Part shown: in pieces, positions 25,908 through 34,175 of the stretch
Position numbering within the stretch: the stretch's first letter is position 1
Layout of the letters: each line of letters opens with the position of its first letter
Origin: JAAELZ01 sp965237995
GTDB taxonomy: Bacteria; Pseudomonadota; Gammaproteobacteria; Arenicellales; Poriferihabitantaceae
Length of the DNA: 64,000 nt
Assembly: GCA_965237995.1 (NCBI GenBank)
Contig: CBDEGO010000006.1
Location: 248,001-312,000, forward strand
Direction: 5' to 3'
Notes under the pieces: generated by a model
What the model saw: only the letters and a program-made list of their open reading frames with translations
Told to the model about the DNA's origin: nothing
The model's database searches: none
Translations under genes and position numbers: made by a program

Positions 25908-26774
25908 ATGGCGAGTACATCTAAAGTCGTTCAAATTAAGTCCCCTCCACTGGAGGAGCTAGCGACTTCGAAATCGAGTCAGGATTTCCACAAAATCCAC
26001 TTGTGCAAGTCGTGTGGCAGCGCGGCGCTACGTCATTCAGCGAAGAACCCGGCGGATGACATGCTGAACATCGTTATTCCCGTACGGATTTATCAATGCT
26101 ATAGCTGCGGCTCTCGCAATCGATTTATTAAAGATACGCTGAGAGGTAAATTAACACTGATTGGTTTATCGATACTAGCGGCTATGCTGGTGGTTTTTGT
26201 GTTGAACAAAAATTTTATGCCGGAGCCCAAAGTGGTAACCGAAGAAAATCGAACTATCATTTCCCCTTTACCGCGATCGATACAGTTTGATTTGAGTTAT
26301 CGTATACCCAGTTATTTTGATATTGAACCCACTGGGCTAGAGCAAGTTGATCAGGCAATTAAGCAAGCCGACGCGCTTAAGCCAGCATCGATAGAAGAGG
26401 AAAAACTAACGGATGGTACGATAGCTCCGGCACAACCGACCACGGTGAATGCAACATTAGATTTATCTTCAGAAGTAGAATCAGCAGAGATAGTGAAGGA
26501 TCAACCAACCGCGTTTTTTACGCCCTTTAAGTATTATACGATTGTGCTCGGAAATTCTCAGGATACAGCTGAGACGCTATACAAGCAAAATGTAACCCAG
26601 CCACTGTTTGTCACAGGACAAGACCAAGACCGCAGTTATTACTATGGTTCTTTTAAATCAGAAGCCTCCGCTAAGGAGGCAGTTACCGCTTTATCGGCGC
26701 AGGTTGCTGTGAATGATTTAACAATAACAGCGTTACGCAACATTAATACGAGGCTCGCGCTGCTTACAAACTAA
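25908..26774 (+). CDS. Zinc-ribbon membrane protein with SPOR-like C terminus
   Basis: I do not recognise this 288-residue protein as a named family. Two CxxC pairs, CKSCGS (about residue 36) and CYSCGS (about 65), suggest a cytoplasmic zinc ribbon. One membrane helix follows at about 83-102 (LTLIGLSILAAMLVVFVLN). A variable, acidic periplasmic stretch comes next, and the end (YYTIVLGNSQDTAETLYKQ ... YYYGSFKSEASAKEAVTALSAQ) has the look of a SPOR domain, which binds denuded septal peptidoglycan in other proteins. A role linking division or cell wall to a cytoplasmic signal is speculation. Confidence 0.55.
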   Translation: MASTSKVVQIKSPPLEELATSKSSQDFHKIHLCKSCGSAALRHSAKNPADDMLNIVIPVRIYQCYSCGSRNRFIKDTLRGKLTLIGLSILAAMLVVFVLNKNFMPEPKVVTEENRTIISPLPRSIQFDLSYRIPSYFDIEPTGLEQVDQAIKQADALKPASIEEEKLTDGTIAPAQPTTVNATLDLSSEVESAEIVKDQPTAFFTPFKYYTIVLGNSQDTAETLYKQNVTQPLFVTGQDQDRSYYYGSFKSEASAKEAVTALSAQVAVNDLTITALRNINTRLALLTN

Positions 26775-26797
26775 TCTGTAAGGCGCGATGTAGTGAT

Positions 26798-27169
26798 ATG
26801 GATGAATCAATTAACGTTCTAGGCGAGCCTCTATTAGTTTGCGGCGAAGACCCTATTACCGGATTTTATCGAGATGGTAAGTGCAATACTTGTGCAGAAG
26901 ACACCGGTTCGCATACGATTTGTGTGGAGGTGAGTGCCGCGTTTTTACACTATTCCAAAATTCGTGGTAACGACTTATCTACACCGATGCCGGAATATGG
27001 TTTTGCAGGGCTTAAACCGGGTAATACATGGTGCTTGTGTGCGGCTAGATGGTTAGAAGCAAGGGAGAGCAATATGGCGCCACGCGTCTACTTACAAAAA
27101 ACACATATTAAAGCACTGGAGATTGTCCCAATTGACGTGTTAAAACGATTCGCTGCTGACTTAAACTAA
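26798..27169 (+). CDS. DUF2237 family protein
   Basis: This 123-residue protein matches the DUF2237 pattern throughout: NVLGEPLLVCGEDPITGFYRDG, CNTCAEDTGSHTICVEVSAAFL, GNDLSTPMPEYGFAGLKPGNTWCLCAARW and the end APRVYLQKTHIKAL. The family has several conserved cysteines and no known function. It lies 23 bp after the zinc-ribbon gene. Confidence 0.88.
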   Translation: MDESINVLGEPLLVCGEDPITGFYRDGKCNTCAEDTGSHTICVEVSAAFLHYSKIRGNDLSTPMPEYGFAGLKPGNTWCLCAARWLEARESNMAPRVYLQKTHIKALEIVPIDVLKRFAADLN

Positions 27170-27264
27170 GCCAATAAAATAGTTGGCTTTGCGTTTATTA
27201 TTAGACAGCTTGAACGAATCAAGTGTTCTCTACTCTATGACACATTAATTTAATCACTCCAGTT

Positions 27265-28305
27265 ATGCCCCCTACCGTAAAAATGACCGAATACAGCCAC
27301 GGCGCTGGTTGTGGTTGTAAAATATCGCCGTCTACACTTGATGTTATTCTTAAGAGCCAGCTACCGAAGTTTGTCGACGAAAGCCTGTTAGTAGGTAATG
27401 ATTCAAGAGATGATGCAGCGGTCTACGATATCGGCAATGAGCAAGGCATTATTAGCACGACAGATTTTTTTATGCCGATTGTTGATGATGCATTTACTTT
27501 TGGGCGCATAGCGGCAACCAACGCGATTAGTGATATTTATGCCATGGGTGGCAAACCGATTATGGCCATTGCTATATTTGGATGGCCTTTAGATAAATTG
27601 CCGGCGGAGGTCGGGCAATTAGTCGTGGAAGGTGGTCGACAGGCTTGTGCTGATGCGGACATATCACTTGCGGGCGGTCACAGTATCGATTCGCCCGAAC
27701 CGATATTTGGTTTGGCCGTGACCGGCGTTGTTGATTTGTCTAAGCTAAAACGAAACGACACTGCGCAAGCGGGTGATCGGCTTTATCTCACCAAACCACT
27801 AGGGGTTGGTATACTCTCTACAGCCCAAAAGAAAAAGAAGATTCGCCCAGAACATGCTGATCTAGCCCCCGACTCTATGTGCAAGTTGAATACCATCGGC
27901 ACTAGTTTGGCGATGATAGACGGGGTTAATGCGATGACGGATGTGACAGGGTTTGGGTTAGCGGGCCACCTTAAAGAATTATGCCAAGGTAGTGAGTTGC
28001 GAGCTGAAATAAGCTTCAGTGCCTTGCCGTTGCTGCCTAGCGTATTAGATTATCTAGAAATGGGGTGTTCGCCGGGCGGCGCGCAGCGCAATTTTGATAG
28101 TTATGGCAGTGCGCTAAGCCCCGTGAAACCAGACCAACAAGCGATATTATGTGACCCGCAAACAAGTGGCGGCTTACTGGTGGCGGTGAATGAGCAGGAT
28201 GAGCTTGCTGTACAACAGGCTCTTCAACAAGCTAACTTATCACTAGATTGTATTGGTCAGCTTTATCCACAAACTGAGGATAAGCCATTGATTACGGTAT
28301 TATAG
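27265..28305 (+). CDS. selD: Selenide, water dikinase
   Basis: A 346-residue protein with the N-terminal GAGCGCKISP motif. The active-site position is cysteine, not selenocysteine, so no SECIS readthrough is needed. It also has the ATP-binding DDAAVYDIG, DFFMPIVDDAFTFGRIAATNAISDIYAMGG and DPQTSGGLLVAV. SelD makes selenophosphate, the selenium donor. The next gene, mnmH, uses selenophosphate to make 2-selenouridine in tRNA, and the two are 2 bp apart. No selA or selB is in view. The ATG at 27283 is an alternative start. Confidence 0.95.
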   Translation: MPPTVKMTEYSHGAGCGCKISPSTLDVILKSQLPKFVDESLLVGNDSRDDAAVYDIGNEQGIISTTDFFMPIVDDAFTFGRIAATNAISDIYAMGGKPIMAIAIFGWPLDKLPAEVGQLVVEGGRQACADADISLAGGHSIDSPEPIFGLAVTGVVDLSKLKRNDTAQAGDRLYLTKPLGVGILSTAQKKKKIRPEHADLAPDSMCKLNTIGTSLAMIDGVNAMTDVTGFGLAGHLKELCQGSELRAEISFSALPLLPSVLDYLEMGCSPGGAQRNFDSYGSALSPVKPDQQAILCDPQTSGGLLVAVNEQDELAVQQALQQANLSLDCIGQLYPQTEDKPLITVL

Positions 28306-28307
28306 GC

Positions 28308-29414
28308 TTGAACGAATCGTTATCCGTTGTTAAAGACTTTAAACAGTACTTGCTTGAAGCTAGGCCTTTGCTGGATGTAAGGGCGCCAGTCGAGTTTAAC
28401 CAAGGCAGTTTTCCAGCCGCGTTGAATCAACCACTATTAGATGATGAGCAGCGTCACCAAATAGGGGTTCAATATAAGCAACAAGGCCAAGACGCGGCGA
28501 TCTTAATGGGCGAAGACTTAGTCAGTGGGTCTGTTAAAGAAAAGCGTATTGCCCAGTGGTTACAATTTGTGAATGAAAACCCAGATGGCGCTTTGTTCTG
28601 CTTTCGTGGCGGTTTACGCTCTCGTATCACGCAACAATGGATTTACGACCAAAGCGGCATCAACTACCCGAGAATAGAAGGTGGTTATAAAGCGATGCGC
28701 CGCTTTTTAATCGATAAAATTGACCAATCGATGTTCGATATTTCTCCTATTATCTTGAGTGGGCGTACGGGCGTTGGCAAAACAGACTTGCTAGTGCAAC
28801 TTGATAATGCTATCGACTTAGAAGGTCTTACGAACCACCGAGGTTCGACCTTTGGGCGGCGTATAGGGGGTCAACCGACTCAAATTAATTACGAAAATAG
28901 TTTGTCGATTGCACTGATGCTTCACCTACAAGCTAGCTTCACTAAGGTCGTGTTTGAAGATGAAGGGCCGAATATCGGTTCGTTGCATACACCCATTACG
29001 GTATTTGAAAAAACGTCAATCTCACCCTGCGTGCTACTAGAAGAGCCCCTACAAAAGCGAATAGAAATTACGTTGAACGAATACGTGATTCAAAACTCTA
29101 AACAGCACAGAGAAATCGATGCCGAAAACGGCTTTGAGACCTATAGCCAGTCACTACTAGAGGCCTTATCGCGCATTCAGCGCCGGTTGGGCTCTGAGCG
29201 CTATAATCAGTTGCGAGAGGTCATGTTTGATGCCTTGCGCGCTCAGCAGCAAACGGGGGATGTGAGTAAGCACGAACAGTGGATCAGCGTGATGCTCAAA
29301 CAATACTATGATCCAATGTACGATTATCAAATCGACAAAAAGCAAGCTAGAGTAGTTTTTAAAGGCAATACAGAAGAAGTGCATCAGTATCTGATCGAGA
29401 CCTCTGCGGGCTAG
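28308..29414 (+). CDS. mnmH: tRNA 2-selenouridine synthase
   Basis: A 368-residue protein from a TTG start immediately after selD. The N-terminal rhodanese domain has PLLDVRAPVEFNQGSFPAALNQPLL and the catalytic Cys in FCFRGGLRSRITQQW. A P-loop domain follows with SGRTGVGKTDLL (about 158-169). The enzyme geranylates and then selenates 2-thiouridine at the wobble position of some tRNAs. The pairing with selD is diagnostic. Confidence 0.94.
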   Translation: MNESLSVVKDFKQYLLEARPLLDVRAPVEFNQGSFPAALNQPLLDDEQRHQIGVQYKQQGQDAAILMGEDLVSGSVKEKRIAQWLQFVNENPDGALFCFRGGLRSRITQQWIYDQSGINYPRIEGGYKAMRRFLIDKIDQSMFDISPIILSGRTGVGKTDLLVQLDNAIDLEGLTNHRGSTFGRRIGGQPTQINYENSLSIALMLHLQASFTKVVFEDEGPNIGSLHTPITVFEKTSISPCVLLEEPLQKRIEITLNEYVIQNSKQHREIDAENGFETYSQSLLEALSRIQRRLGSERYNQLREVMFDALRAQQQTGDVSKHEQWISVMLKQYYDPMYDYQIDKKQARVVFKGNTEEVHQYLIETSAG

Positions 29415-29474
29415 TTAGCGGTAAACACTAAATTTAAGACTGCCTAGAAAACCTCGCGATAAAGCTCAAATAAG

Positions 29475-29500
29475 CTTGAAAACAAAGGAACTTTCCAAAT
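29475..29500 (+). promoter_or_regulatory. Possible sigma-32-type promoter of rpoH
   Basis: CTTGAAA at 29475-29481 is a full -35-like element for the heat-shock sigma factor. It is followed after 13 bp by CCAAAT at 29495-29500, a 4-of-6 match to the CCCCAT -10 core. It ends two bases before the CIRCE element. The weak -10 makes this tentative. Confidence 0.4.
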
Positions 29501-29502
29501 TA

Positions 29503-29529
29503 TTAGCACTCTTACCCTAAGAGTGCTAA
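29503..29529. promoter_or_regulatory. CIRCE element (HrcA operator) upstream of rpoH
   Basis: TTAGCACTC (29503-29511), a 9-bp spacer, then GAGTGCTAA (29521-29529): a perfect CIRCE inverted repeat with canonical 9-9-9 spacing. It is 34 bp before the rpoH start, so an HrcA repressor should control sigma-32 synthesis. hrcA is not in the window. The same element precedes groES at 48.6 kb. Confidence 0.95.
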
Positions 29530-29563
29530 AATATAAGCGTTAACTAATATCGAGGATATAGAT

Positions 29564-30433
29564 ATGACAACTTACAATCCGACAACAACCTTACCCGTAG
29601 CGATGGATATCAGCGTAGGGCAAGATGCGGGTGCCTATATGAATACGGTCAACCGCTTGCCTATCTTAAATGCTGAGCAAGAGCGTGATCTAGCCGTTCG
29701 CCTGCGCGACAACGAAGACGTTGAAGCAGCCCGCGAGTTGGTAATGAGCCACTTACGTGATGTGGTCAAGGTCGCCCGTGGTTTCATGGGCTATGGTTTG
29801 CCACTGATTGATTTAATTCAAGAAGGCAACATCGGTTTAATGAAAGCCGTTAAGCGTTATGACCCAGAACACGGCGTGCGTTTGGTCTCTTATGCGGTGC
29901 ATTGGATCAAAGCTGAGATTTATGATTATGTGCTAAAGAACTGGCGTATTGTTAAAGTCGCGACGACTAAGGCACAACGTAAATTGTTCTTTAACCTACG
30001 CAAATCAAAAGAGCGTTTGGGTTGGATGACTAACGACGAAGTGCACAACTTGGCCGACAACTTAAATGTTGATACTAAAACGGTGCGCGAGATGGAATCA
30101 CGCCTTAGTGGCAGCGACGTTTCGTTCGATGCGCCAAGTGATACCGATGACGATGCACCGATGGTGTCCCCATCACAGTTCTTGAGCAATGAAGAGACAG
30201 ACCCTGCGCGTATAGTCGCTAATCGCGAGTATACAGAACAGCGAAATCAGTCTTTGTCGCTTGCACTTAAAGAATTAGATGAGCGTAGTCGAGACATTGT
30301 TGCACGTCGATGGTTAGCTGACGACAAGCCGACTTTGCACGACTTAGCGGATGAATACGGTGTATCAGCAGAGCGCATTCGTCAGATTGAAAAGCGCGCG
30401 ATGGAGAAAATGAAAGATGTAATCGTTGCATAG
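29564..30433 (+). CDS. rpoH: RNA polymerase heat-shock sigma factor (sigma-32)
   Basis: The 289-residue product has sigma region 1.2/2 (LPILNAEQERDLAVRLRDNEDVEAA, LIDLIQEGNIGLMKAVKRYDPEHGVRLVSYAVHWIKAEIYDYVLKNW). The RpoH-specific box QRKLFFNLRK (about residues 138-147) separates it from RpoD and RpoS. Region 4 ends with ADEYGVSAERIRQIEKRAMEKMK. It directs transcription of chaperone and protease genes under heat stress. A perfect CIRCE operator and possible sigma-32 promoter precede it, and a strong terminator follows. Confidence 0.96.
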   Translation: MTTYNPTTTLPVAMDISVGQDAGAYMNTVNRLPILNAEQERDLAVRLRDNEDVEAARELVMSHLRDVVKVARGFMGYGLPLIDLIQEGNIGLMKAVKRYDPEHGVRLVSYAVHWIKAEIYDYVLKNWRIVKVATTKAQRKLFFNLRKSKERLGWMTNDEVHNLADNLNVDTKTVREMESRLSGSDVSFDAPSDTDDDAPMVSPSQFLSNEETDPARIVANREYTEQRNQSLSLALKELDERSRDIVARRWLADDKPTLHDLADEYGVSAERIRQIEKRAMEKMKDVIVA

Positions 30434-30459
30434 AATAGTAGCGTACATTTTGAACCGCT

Positions 30460-30486
30460 AAAGCCCGCTCAACAGCGGGCTTTTTG
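30460..30486 (+). terminator. Rho-independent terminator after rpoH
   Basis: AAAGCCCGCT (30460-30469) pairs with AGCGGGCTTT (30474-30483) around a short loop, followed by further T residues. It separates rpoH from msrB. Confidence 0.92.
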
Positions 30487-30522
30487 CTATTGTATAGAAC
30501 TAAACTATTGAGAGAAGCTATT

Positions 30523-30969
30523 ATGTTAAATTGGGATGAAGTACTCCGTCTAGCAAAAGAAGGTAACCTACCTGCTGATAAAACGGTTACTAAAACAGAA
30601 GAAGAATGGCGCGCGCAGCTAAGCAGTGAGCAATATCAAATTACTCGACTAAAAGGCACAGAGCGTGCATTTAGCTCAGATTCGTGTAGCTTATTCGATC
30701 CAGGTATTTACGGTTGCGTCTGCTGCGATAACGTATTATTTGATGCTAACGAGAAATTTGATTCCGGCACTGGTTGGCCTTCATTTACCCAGCCAATACG
30801 CGACAATGCCATCGCTTATCATGCTGATCACGGTCATGGCATGACACGAGTAGAAACCACCTGCAACAATTGCGACTCACACCTTGGGCATGTATTTCCC
30901 GATGGCCCTCAGCCCAGTGGTTTGCGTTATTGCATGAATGCGGTTTCTTTGCAGAAGCAGGAAACTTAG
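30523..30969 (+). CDS. msrB: Peptide-methionine (R)-S-oxide reductase
   Basis: The ATG at 30523 is preceded by a GAGAGAAG ribosome-binding site; the frame opens earlier at 30484, inside the rpoH terminator, so I reject that start. The 148-residue MsrB has the zinc-binding pairs GCVCCDN and CNNCDSHLGH, FDSGTGWPSF for substrate binding, and the catalytic Cys in RYCMNAVSL. It repairs methionine-R-sulfoxide in proteins. Confidence 0.94.
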   Translation: MLNWDEVLRLAKEGNLPADKTVTKTEEEWRAQLSSEQYQITRLKGTERAFSSDSCSLFDPGIYGCVCCDNVLFDANEKFDSGTGWPSFTQPIRDNAIAYHADHGHGMTRVETTCNNCDSHLGHVFPDGPQPSGLRYCMNAVSLQKQET

Positions 30970-31059
30970 CGTTAAGCAAAGGCCGTATGCTAAATATTCA
31001 AATGCCTGGAAGACCTTAAAGCGCTACTTGCGCGCTGGTAATTCTAGTAATAAGGGTTA

Positions 31060-31088
31060 TTGGAGCCAAGTCATTAACTTGGCTCCAA
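31060..31088. terminator. Strong hairpin between convergent msrB and membrane-protein genes
   Basis: TTGGAGCCAAG (31060-31070) and CTTGGCTCCAA (31078-31088) form an 11-bp perfect stem with a 7-nt loop. There is no long T run on either side. The position between converging genes, 4 bp from the stop of the leftward gene, suggests termination or transcript-end protection. Confidence 0.6.
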
Positions 31089-31092
31089 ATGC

Positions 31093-32478
31093 TTAGCTCT
31101 TAGAGATTGCTCTACCTTTAGTAACGGTGTGCTTAATGATTGCCCCGTAGCGATCTAAAACAGAAGCTAGGACAATGACACTTGCCCCTCCAATCGCGAA
31201 CCCTATCCAACCGGAGTTAAACAGCAGTGTTGTCATATCGCCAATGTAAAGAGTAGATACACCAATCATCAACAAAGCACCGGCAAGCAAGGCGTAGTTG
31301 CTGTGCTTTTTAAACCCCAAATAGCAGATTAAAGCCCCTGCAGCTACGCTAAATATCGCTGTGAGCGCATGGCCTACGGTTAGTTGATTTAGACATAGGC
31401 TAATCACCGTACAGCTCACTGCAAACACCCATCCAATGCTTTTCACTCTGTCAGTGTCTGAAGCGAGGCTTGAGTAGTAACATGCAGCGCAAAAGAAGGT
31501 AATAGCTGTCGGTGTGGCCCATTGATAGGCTAGCAGCGGTTCTAATACAGCGAAACTCAATATAAAGCTGCCAACCAGCGCAAGGCAAAGCCCAACGAAA
31601 TGGATAAAGCTACTTAACTTTGGCGGACATAATTTAGCACTTTCAACTAATAGAAAATATCCAGCAGCGCATAATATAAATGCGGAAAAGCTGCTTACAT
31701 CGTAATGCAATAGGGTGCGCACAAGCATAATGATGGGGGGTGCCAACAATACCAGCCGAGTTAACTTGCCTTCATTAGTAGCCCACACATATTGTTTTGT
31801 GTCACCATTCATCATGCGAAGTTGCGTTGAAAACAACCGCACTAAGCAGATAATTGCCACGACCACGATAGGGATTATCCAACGGACCTCGCGTACTGGA
31901 AGTAAAAGCAGGCCATTAACTGCAAGAAAGGCTACGGTCATTTGCTTGGCGGCTGGGCGAGTGAGCACCGCAAAAGCAAAATAGCTAAGCGGAACCAGTA
32001 CAACAGCGGCAACACCAAAACACAATGATAATTTACCGACGTCGCTGATGACCCAATGGGCATATTCTGGATAAGAGGCACTGAGCGTGTCCCACTGAAA
32101 CAAGGAGTATATGAGCGCGCTTAGAGTAGTAAAGTTGGCCGTGATCGACGCGAGCGATAAGCCAAAAAACAGTCGCGCTCCTTTCGTTTCCTTTAAGAGC
32201 TTAAATAATGCAAAGCCGGCGCCGCCTAGCAATACAGTCTGCATAAGCATAGTAAAAAACCGTTCTAAGTCATTATGCTCACTCCAGCCCTGCATCAAAA
32301 AGAGCGACATCGATAACAACACCCCAGCGGCCCCGACCACGCGCATTATTTGTGACACACTTGCAAAGCTTTTAAGCGACTGAGTCACGGAAGCGAAGAA
32401 TGATGATGGCTTGTTGGTATCTGTTTGTTGGGTCTCGTTATCATCGGTCTCAATTAACGATGCTGTGGAATTAGTCAT
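31093..32478 (-). CDS. Polytopic membrane protein of unknown family, partner of PspA-like gene
   Basis: A protein of about 461 residues from the ATG at 32478, which overlaps the end of the PspA-like gene by 8 bp (ATGACTAA). A polar N terminus rich in Thr, Asn and Asp (about 1-45) is followed by some 12-14 predicted membrane helices with few charged loops. I do not recognise the family; it is not an obvious transporter. The tight translational coupling with the PspA-like gene implies joint function, perhaps in sensing or stabilising the inner membrane. The role is not known. Confidence 0.6.
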   Translation of the reverse strand: MTNSTASLIETDDNETQQTDTNKPSSFFASVTQSLKSFASVSQIMRVVGAAGVLLSMSLFLMQGWSEHNDLERFFTMLMQTVLLGGAGFALFKLLKETKGARLFFGLSLASITANFTTLSALIYSLFQWDTLSASYPEYAHWVISDVGKLSLCFGVAAVVLVPLSYFAFAVLTRPAAKQMTVAFLAVNGLLLLPVREVRWIIPIVVVAIICLVRLFSTQLRMMNGDTKQYVWATNEGKLTRLVLLAPPIIMLVRTLLHYDVSSFSAFILCAAGYFLLVESAKLCPPKLSSFIHFVGLCLALVGSFILSFAVLEPLLAYQWATPTAITFFCAACYYSSLASDTDRVKSIGWVFAVSCTVISLCLNQLTVGHALTAIFSVAAGALICYLGFKKHSNYALLAGALLMIGVSTLYIGDMTTLLFNSGWIGFAIGGASVIVLASVLDRYGAIIKHTVTKGRAISKS

Positions 32479-33160
32479 TTTGCTCACCTGCTTTAGTGGT
32501 TTCATTAAGCAAACTATGTAACTGTTGCTTTAGTTGCGCTTGCTTTTCTTCGTTAATAAAACGTTGTTCCATGTGGTCGATGGGTTCATCAACATGGCTA
32601 ACAGCACTTTCACTCATAGCTGCAACGCCTTCTCGTTTAGCGATAGATAATTCCCAGCGGTCCATGGTGTCGTCGATATCCCCGTTCGTTCCACCGGTTA
32701 CGGCAACAATCACACGATTCGCTTCGGCAACGGATTCACGCGTTTTGAGTAAATGCCGCTGTTGGCTGATTTCTTTGTGGCGTTTTTCGATGTTCTTGAC
32801 TTGGGTTTGCAGCTGTTTTTCCGTTTCGCTATGTTCCATTAATACCTTAGTCAAACGGGTGGTTTCATCTTGGCAACATTGACGTCGACTTAAGCACTCC
32901 AAGGCGGTTTGCTCATCAGTCGCCGCACTGGCTTTTGCCCGTGTAGTCCAATTTGTCTCGTCTTGCTTAAGCTGGTCTAGTTGGCTGCGCATCGCGTCAC
33001 CGTCTTTGCGTACACGCTTCAAGCGCAACTGCGTCTCGGCGCTGGCACGTTGTAAGTCTCGCAGCATTGCCTCAACCACCGCATCGTGGTTTTCTACTTC
33101 GCTAACCACTCTTTCTACAGAAGATAGAACGGTGGAAGAAATTCGTTTAAATAATCGCAT
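32471..33160 (-). CDS. PspA/IM30 family protein
   Basis: From the ATG at 33160 (MRLFKRISSTVLSSVERVVSEVENHDAVVEAMLRDLQRA) the product has 229 residues, almost entirely predicted coiled coil, as in PspA/IM30/Vipp1. The N terminus has the amphipathic membrane-binding character of this family, although the usual loop sequence is diverged. These proteins assemble on damaged membranes as ESCRT-III-like scaffolds. pspB and pspC are absent; instead the gene is coupled to a large membrane protein and lies divergent from an HTH regulator at 33282. An upstream in-frame start at 33196 is less likely. Confidence 0.75.
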   Translation of the reverse strand: MRLFKRISSTVLSSVERVVSEVENHDAVVEAMLRDLQRASAETQLRLKRVRKDGDAMRSQLDQLKQDETNWTTRAKASAATDEQTALECLSRRQCCQDETTRLTKVLMEHSETEKQLQTQVKNIEKRHKEISQQRHLLKTRESVAEANRVIVAVTGGTNGDIDDTMDRWELSIAKREGVAAMSESAVSHVDEPIDHMEQRFINEEKQAQLKQQLHSLLNETTKAGEQND

Positions 33161-33255
33161 GGTGCTTCTCTGTTGGTTTGTAAGGAAGGCGATCATCGTG
33201 GTATGGACTATAATTATGAACTAAACTGAATAAAGTAGTGTTTTGTAGTACATTA

Positions 33256-33269
33256 AGTATAAATATACT
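33256..33269. promoter_or_regulatory. Palindrome AGTAT-AAAT-ATACT in the divergent regulator/PspA-like intergenic region
   Basis: This perfect 5-bp inverted repeat, set within wider flanking TAGTG...CACTA arms, lies 12 bp before the HTH gene. The same AGTAT...ATACT arms, spaced 9 bp, occur just before the paralogous regulator at 53.4 kb. It is a candidate autoregulatory operator. The link is inference. Confidence 0.4.
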
Positions 33270-33281
33270 GCACTAATTGCG

Positions 33282-34013
33282 ATGGCCCGTTCACATAAAC
33301 TCATTCAGACCCTTAAACAGCAGTTACGCTTATCGGGTGTCACCTATAAAAGCTTAGCAGAACAGTTAAACCTCTCAGAGTCAGCGGTTAAGCACATGTT
33401 TGCCAACAATAATTTTTCATTGCGCCGCTTAGATGAAATTTGCGAAGTGCTCGGTTGTGAGCTAAGCGATGTTGCCGCAAGTGCGCACGAAGATATTCAA
33501 ACCATAGAAAAACTATCGCTGGAGCTTGAACAAGAACTGATTAACGACACTAGGCTGATGTTAGTGGCGTATTGCGTGATGAATTTTTGGTCGTTGGAAC
33601 AAATCATAGAGCGGTATCAAATTAGTGAGACCGACTGTATTCAATATTTGGCTCGGCTAGATAAAATGAAAATGATTGAGCTGCAAATTAATAACCGAGT
33701 GCGCCTTTTGGTCTCGCATAATTTTGAGTGGATCTCCAACGGCCCAATAGAACGGTTTTTCCGTAAGCAGGTTCAAACGGAGTTTCTCAACGCCAGTTTT
33801 GGCAAAGAAGGTGAACTAAGACTGGTAATGAATGGTGATATTACATTGCGTGCGCGTAAATTGCTGTTAGACAGGTTAAAAACAATCGGTGAGTTTTTTG
33901 AAGAGCTAAACCAGCAAGAATCACGCCAACTTAATGTTGAAAAACAAGGCACAACGATGGTGCTGGCGATTCGCCAATGGGAGTTTCAAGCGTTTAAATC
34001 TTTAGAACGTTAG
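33282..34013 (+). CDS. HTH (XRE-like) transcriptional regulator, paralogue 1
   Basis: A 243-residue protein with an N-terminal helix-turn-helix of the XRE/Cro type (TLKQQLRLSGVTYKSLAEQL ... LSESAVKHMFANNNFSLRRLDEIC, about residues 9-62). The C-terminal region of about 170 residues is not one I recognise (SNGPIERFFRKQVQTEFL, KQGTTMVLAIRQWEFQAFKSL). The same architecture recurs at 53457, with clear similarity along the whole length. It is divergent from the PspA-like/membrane operon, which it probably regulates. The C-terminal domain may sense a ligand or a partner. Confidence 0.78.
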   Translation: MARSHKLIQTLKQQLRLSGVTYKSLAEQLNLSESAVKHMFANNNFSLRRLDEICEVLGCELSDVAASAHEDIQTIEKLSLELEQELINDTRLMLVAYCVMNFWSLEQIIERYQISETDCIQYLARLDKMKMIELQINNRVRLLVSHNFEWISNGPIERFFRKQVQTEFLNASFGKEGELRLVMNGDITLRARKLLLDRLKTIGEFFEELNQQESRQLNVEKQGTTMVLAIRQWEFQAFKSLER

Positions 34014-34161
34014 TAGATGCTAGTTAATGAAATATAGCTCTCCAAGCGCACTGGTAATTAATACTTATCAAGCACTTTTTAAAAGTTTGATATTGCAGGC
34101 CCGTTTATGTCTGATGGAGTATTTGAGCTGACGCGCTAATAAACGAGATTCTTGTTTGTTC

Positions 34162-34175
34162 TAACCGTACGGTTA
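34162..34175. other. 14-bp perfect palindrome overlapping the end of the CbbQ-type gene
   Basis: TAACCGTACGGTTA at 34162-34175 includes the stop codon of the leftward ATPase gene. It has no loop, so it is not a usual terminator. It may be a protein-binding site or chance. Confidence 0.3.

Noticed and set aside
27265..27330. Selenocysteine in SelD
   Set aside because: The active-site position is encoded by TGT cysteine, not TGA, and the frame is open throughout.
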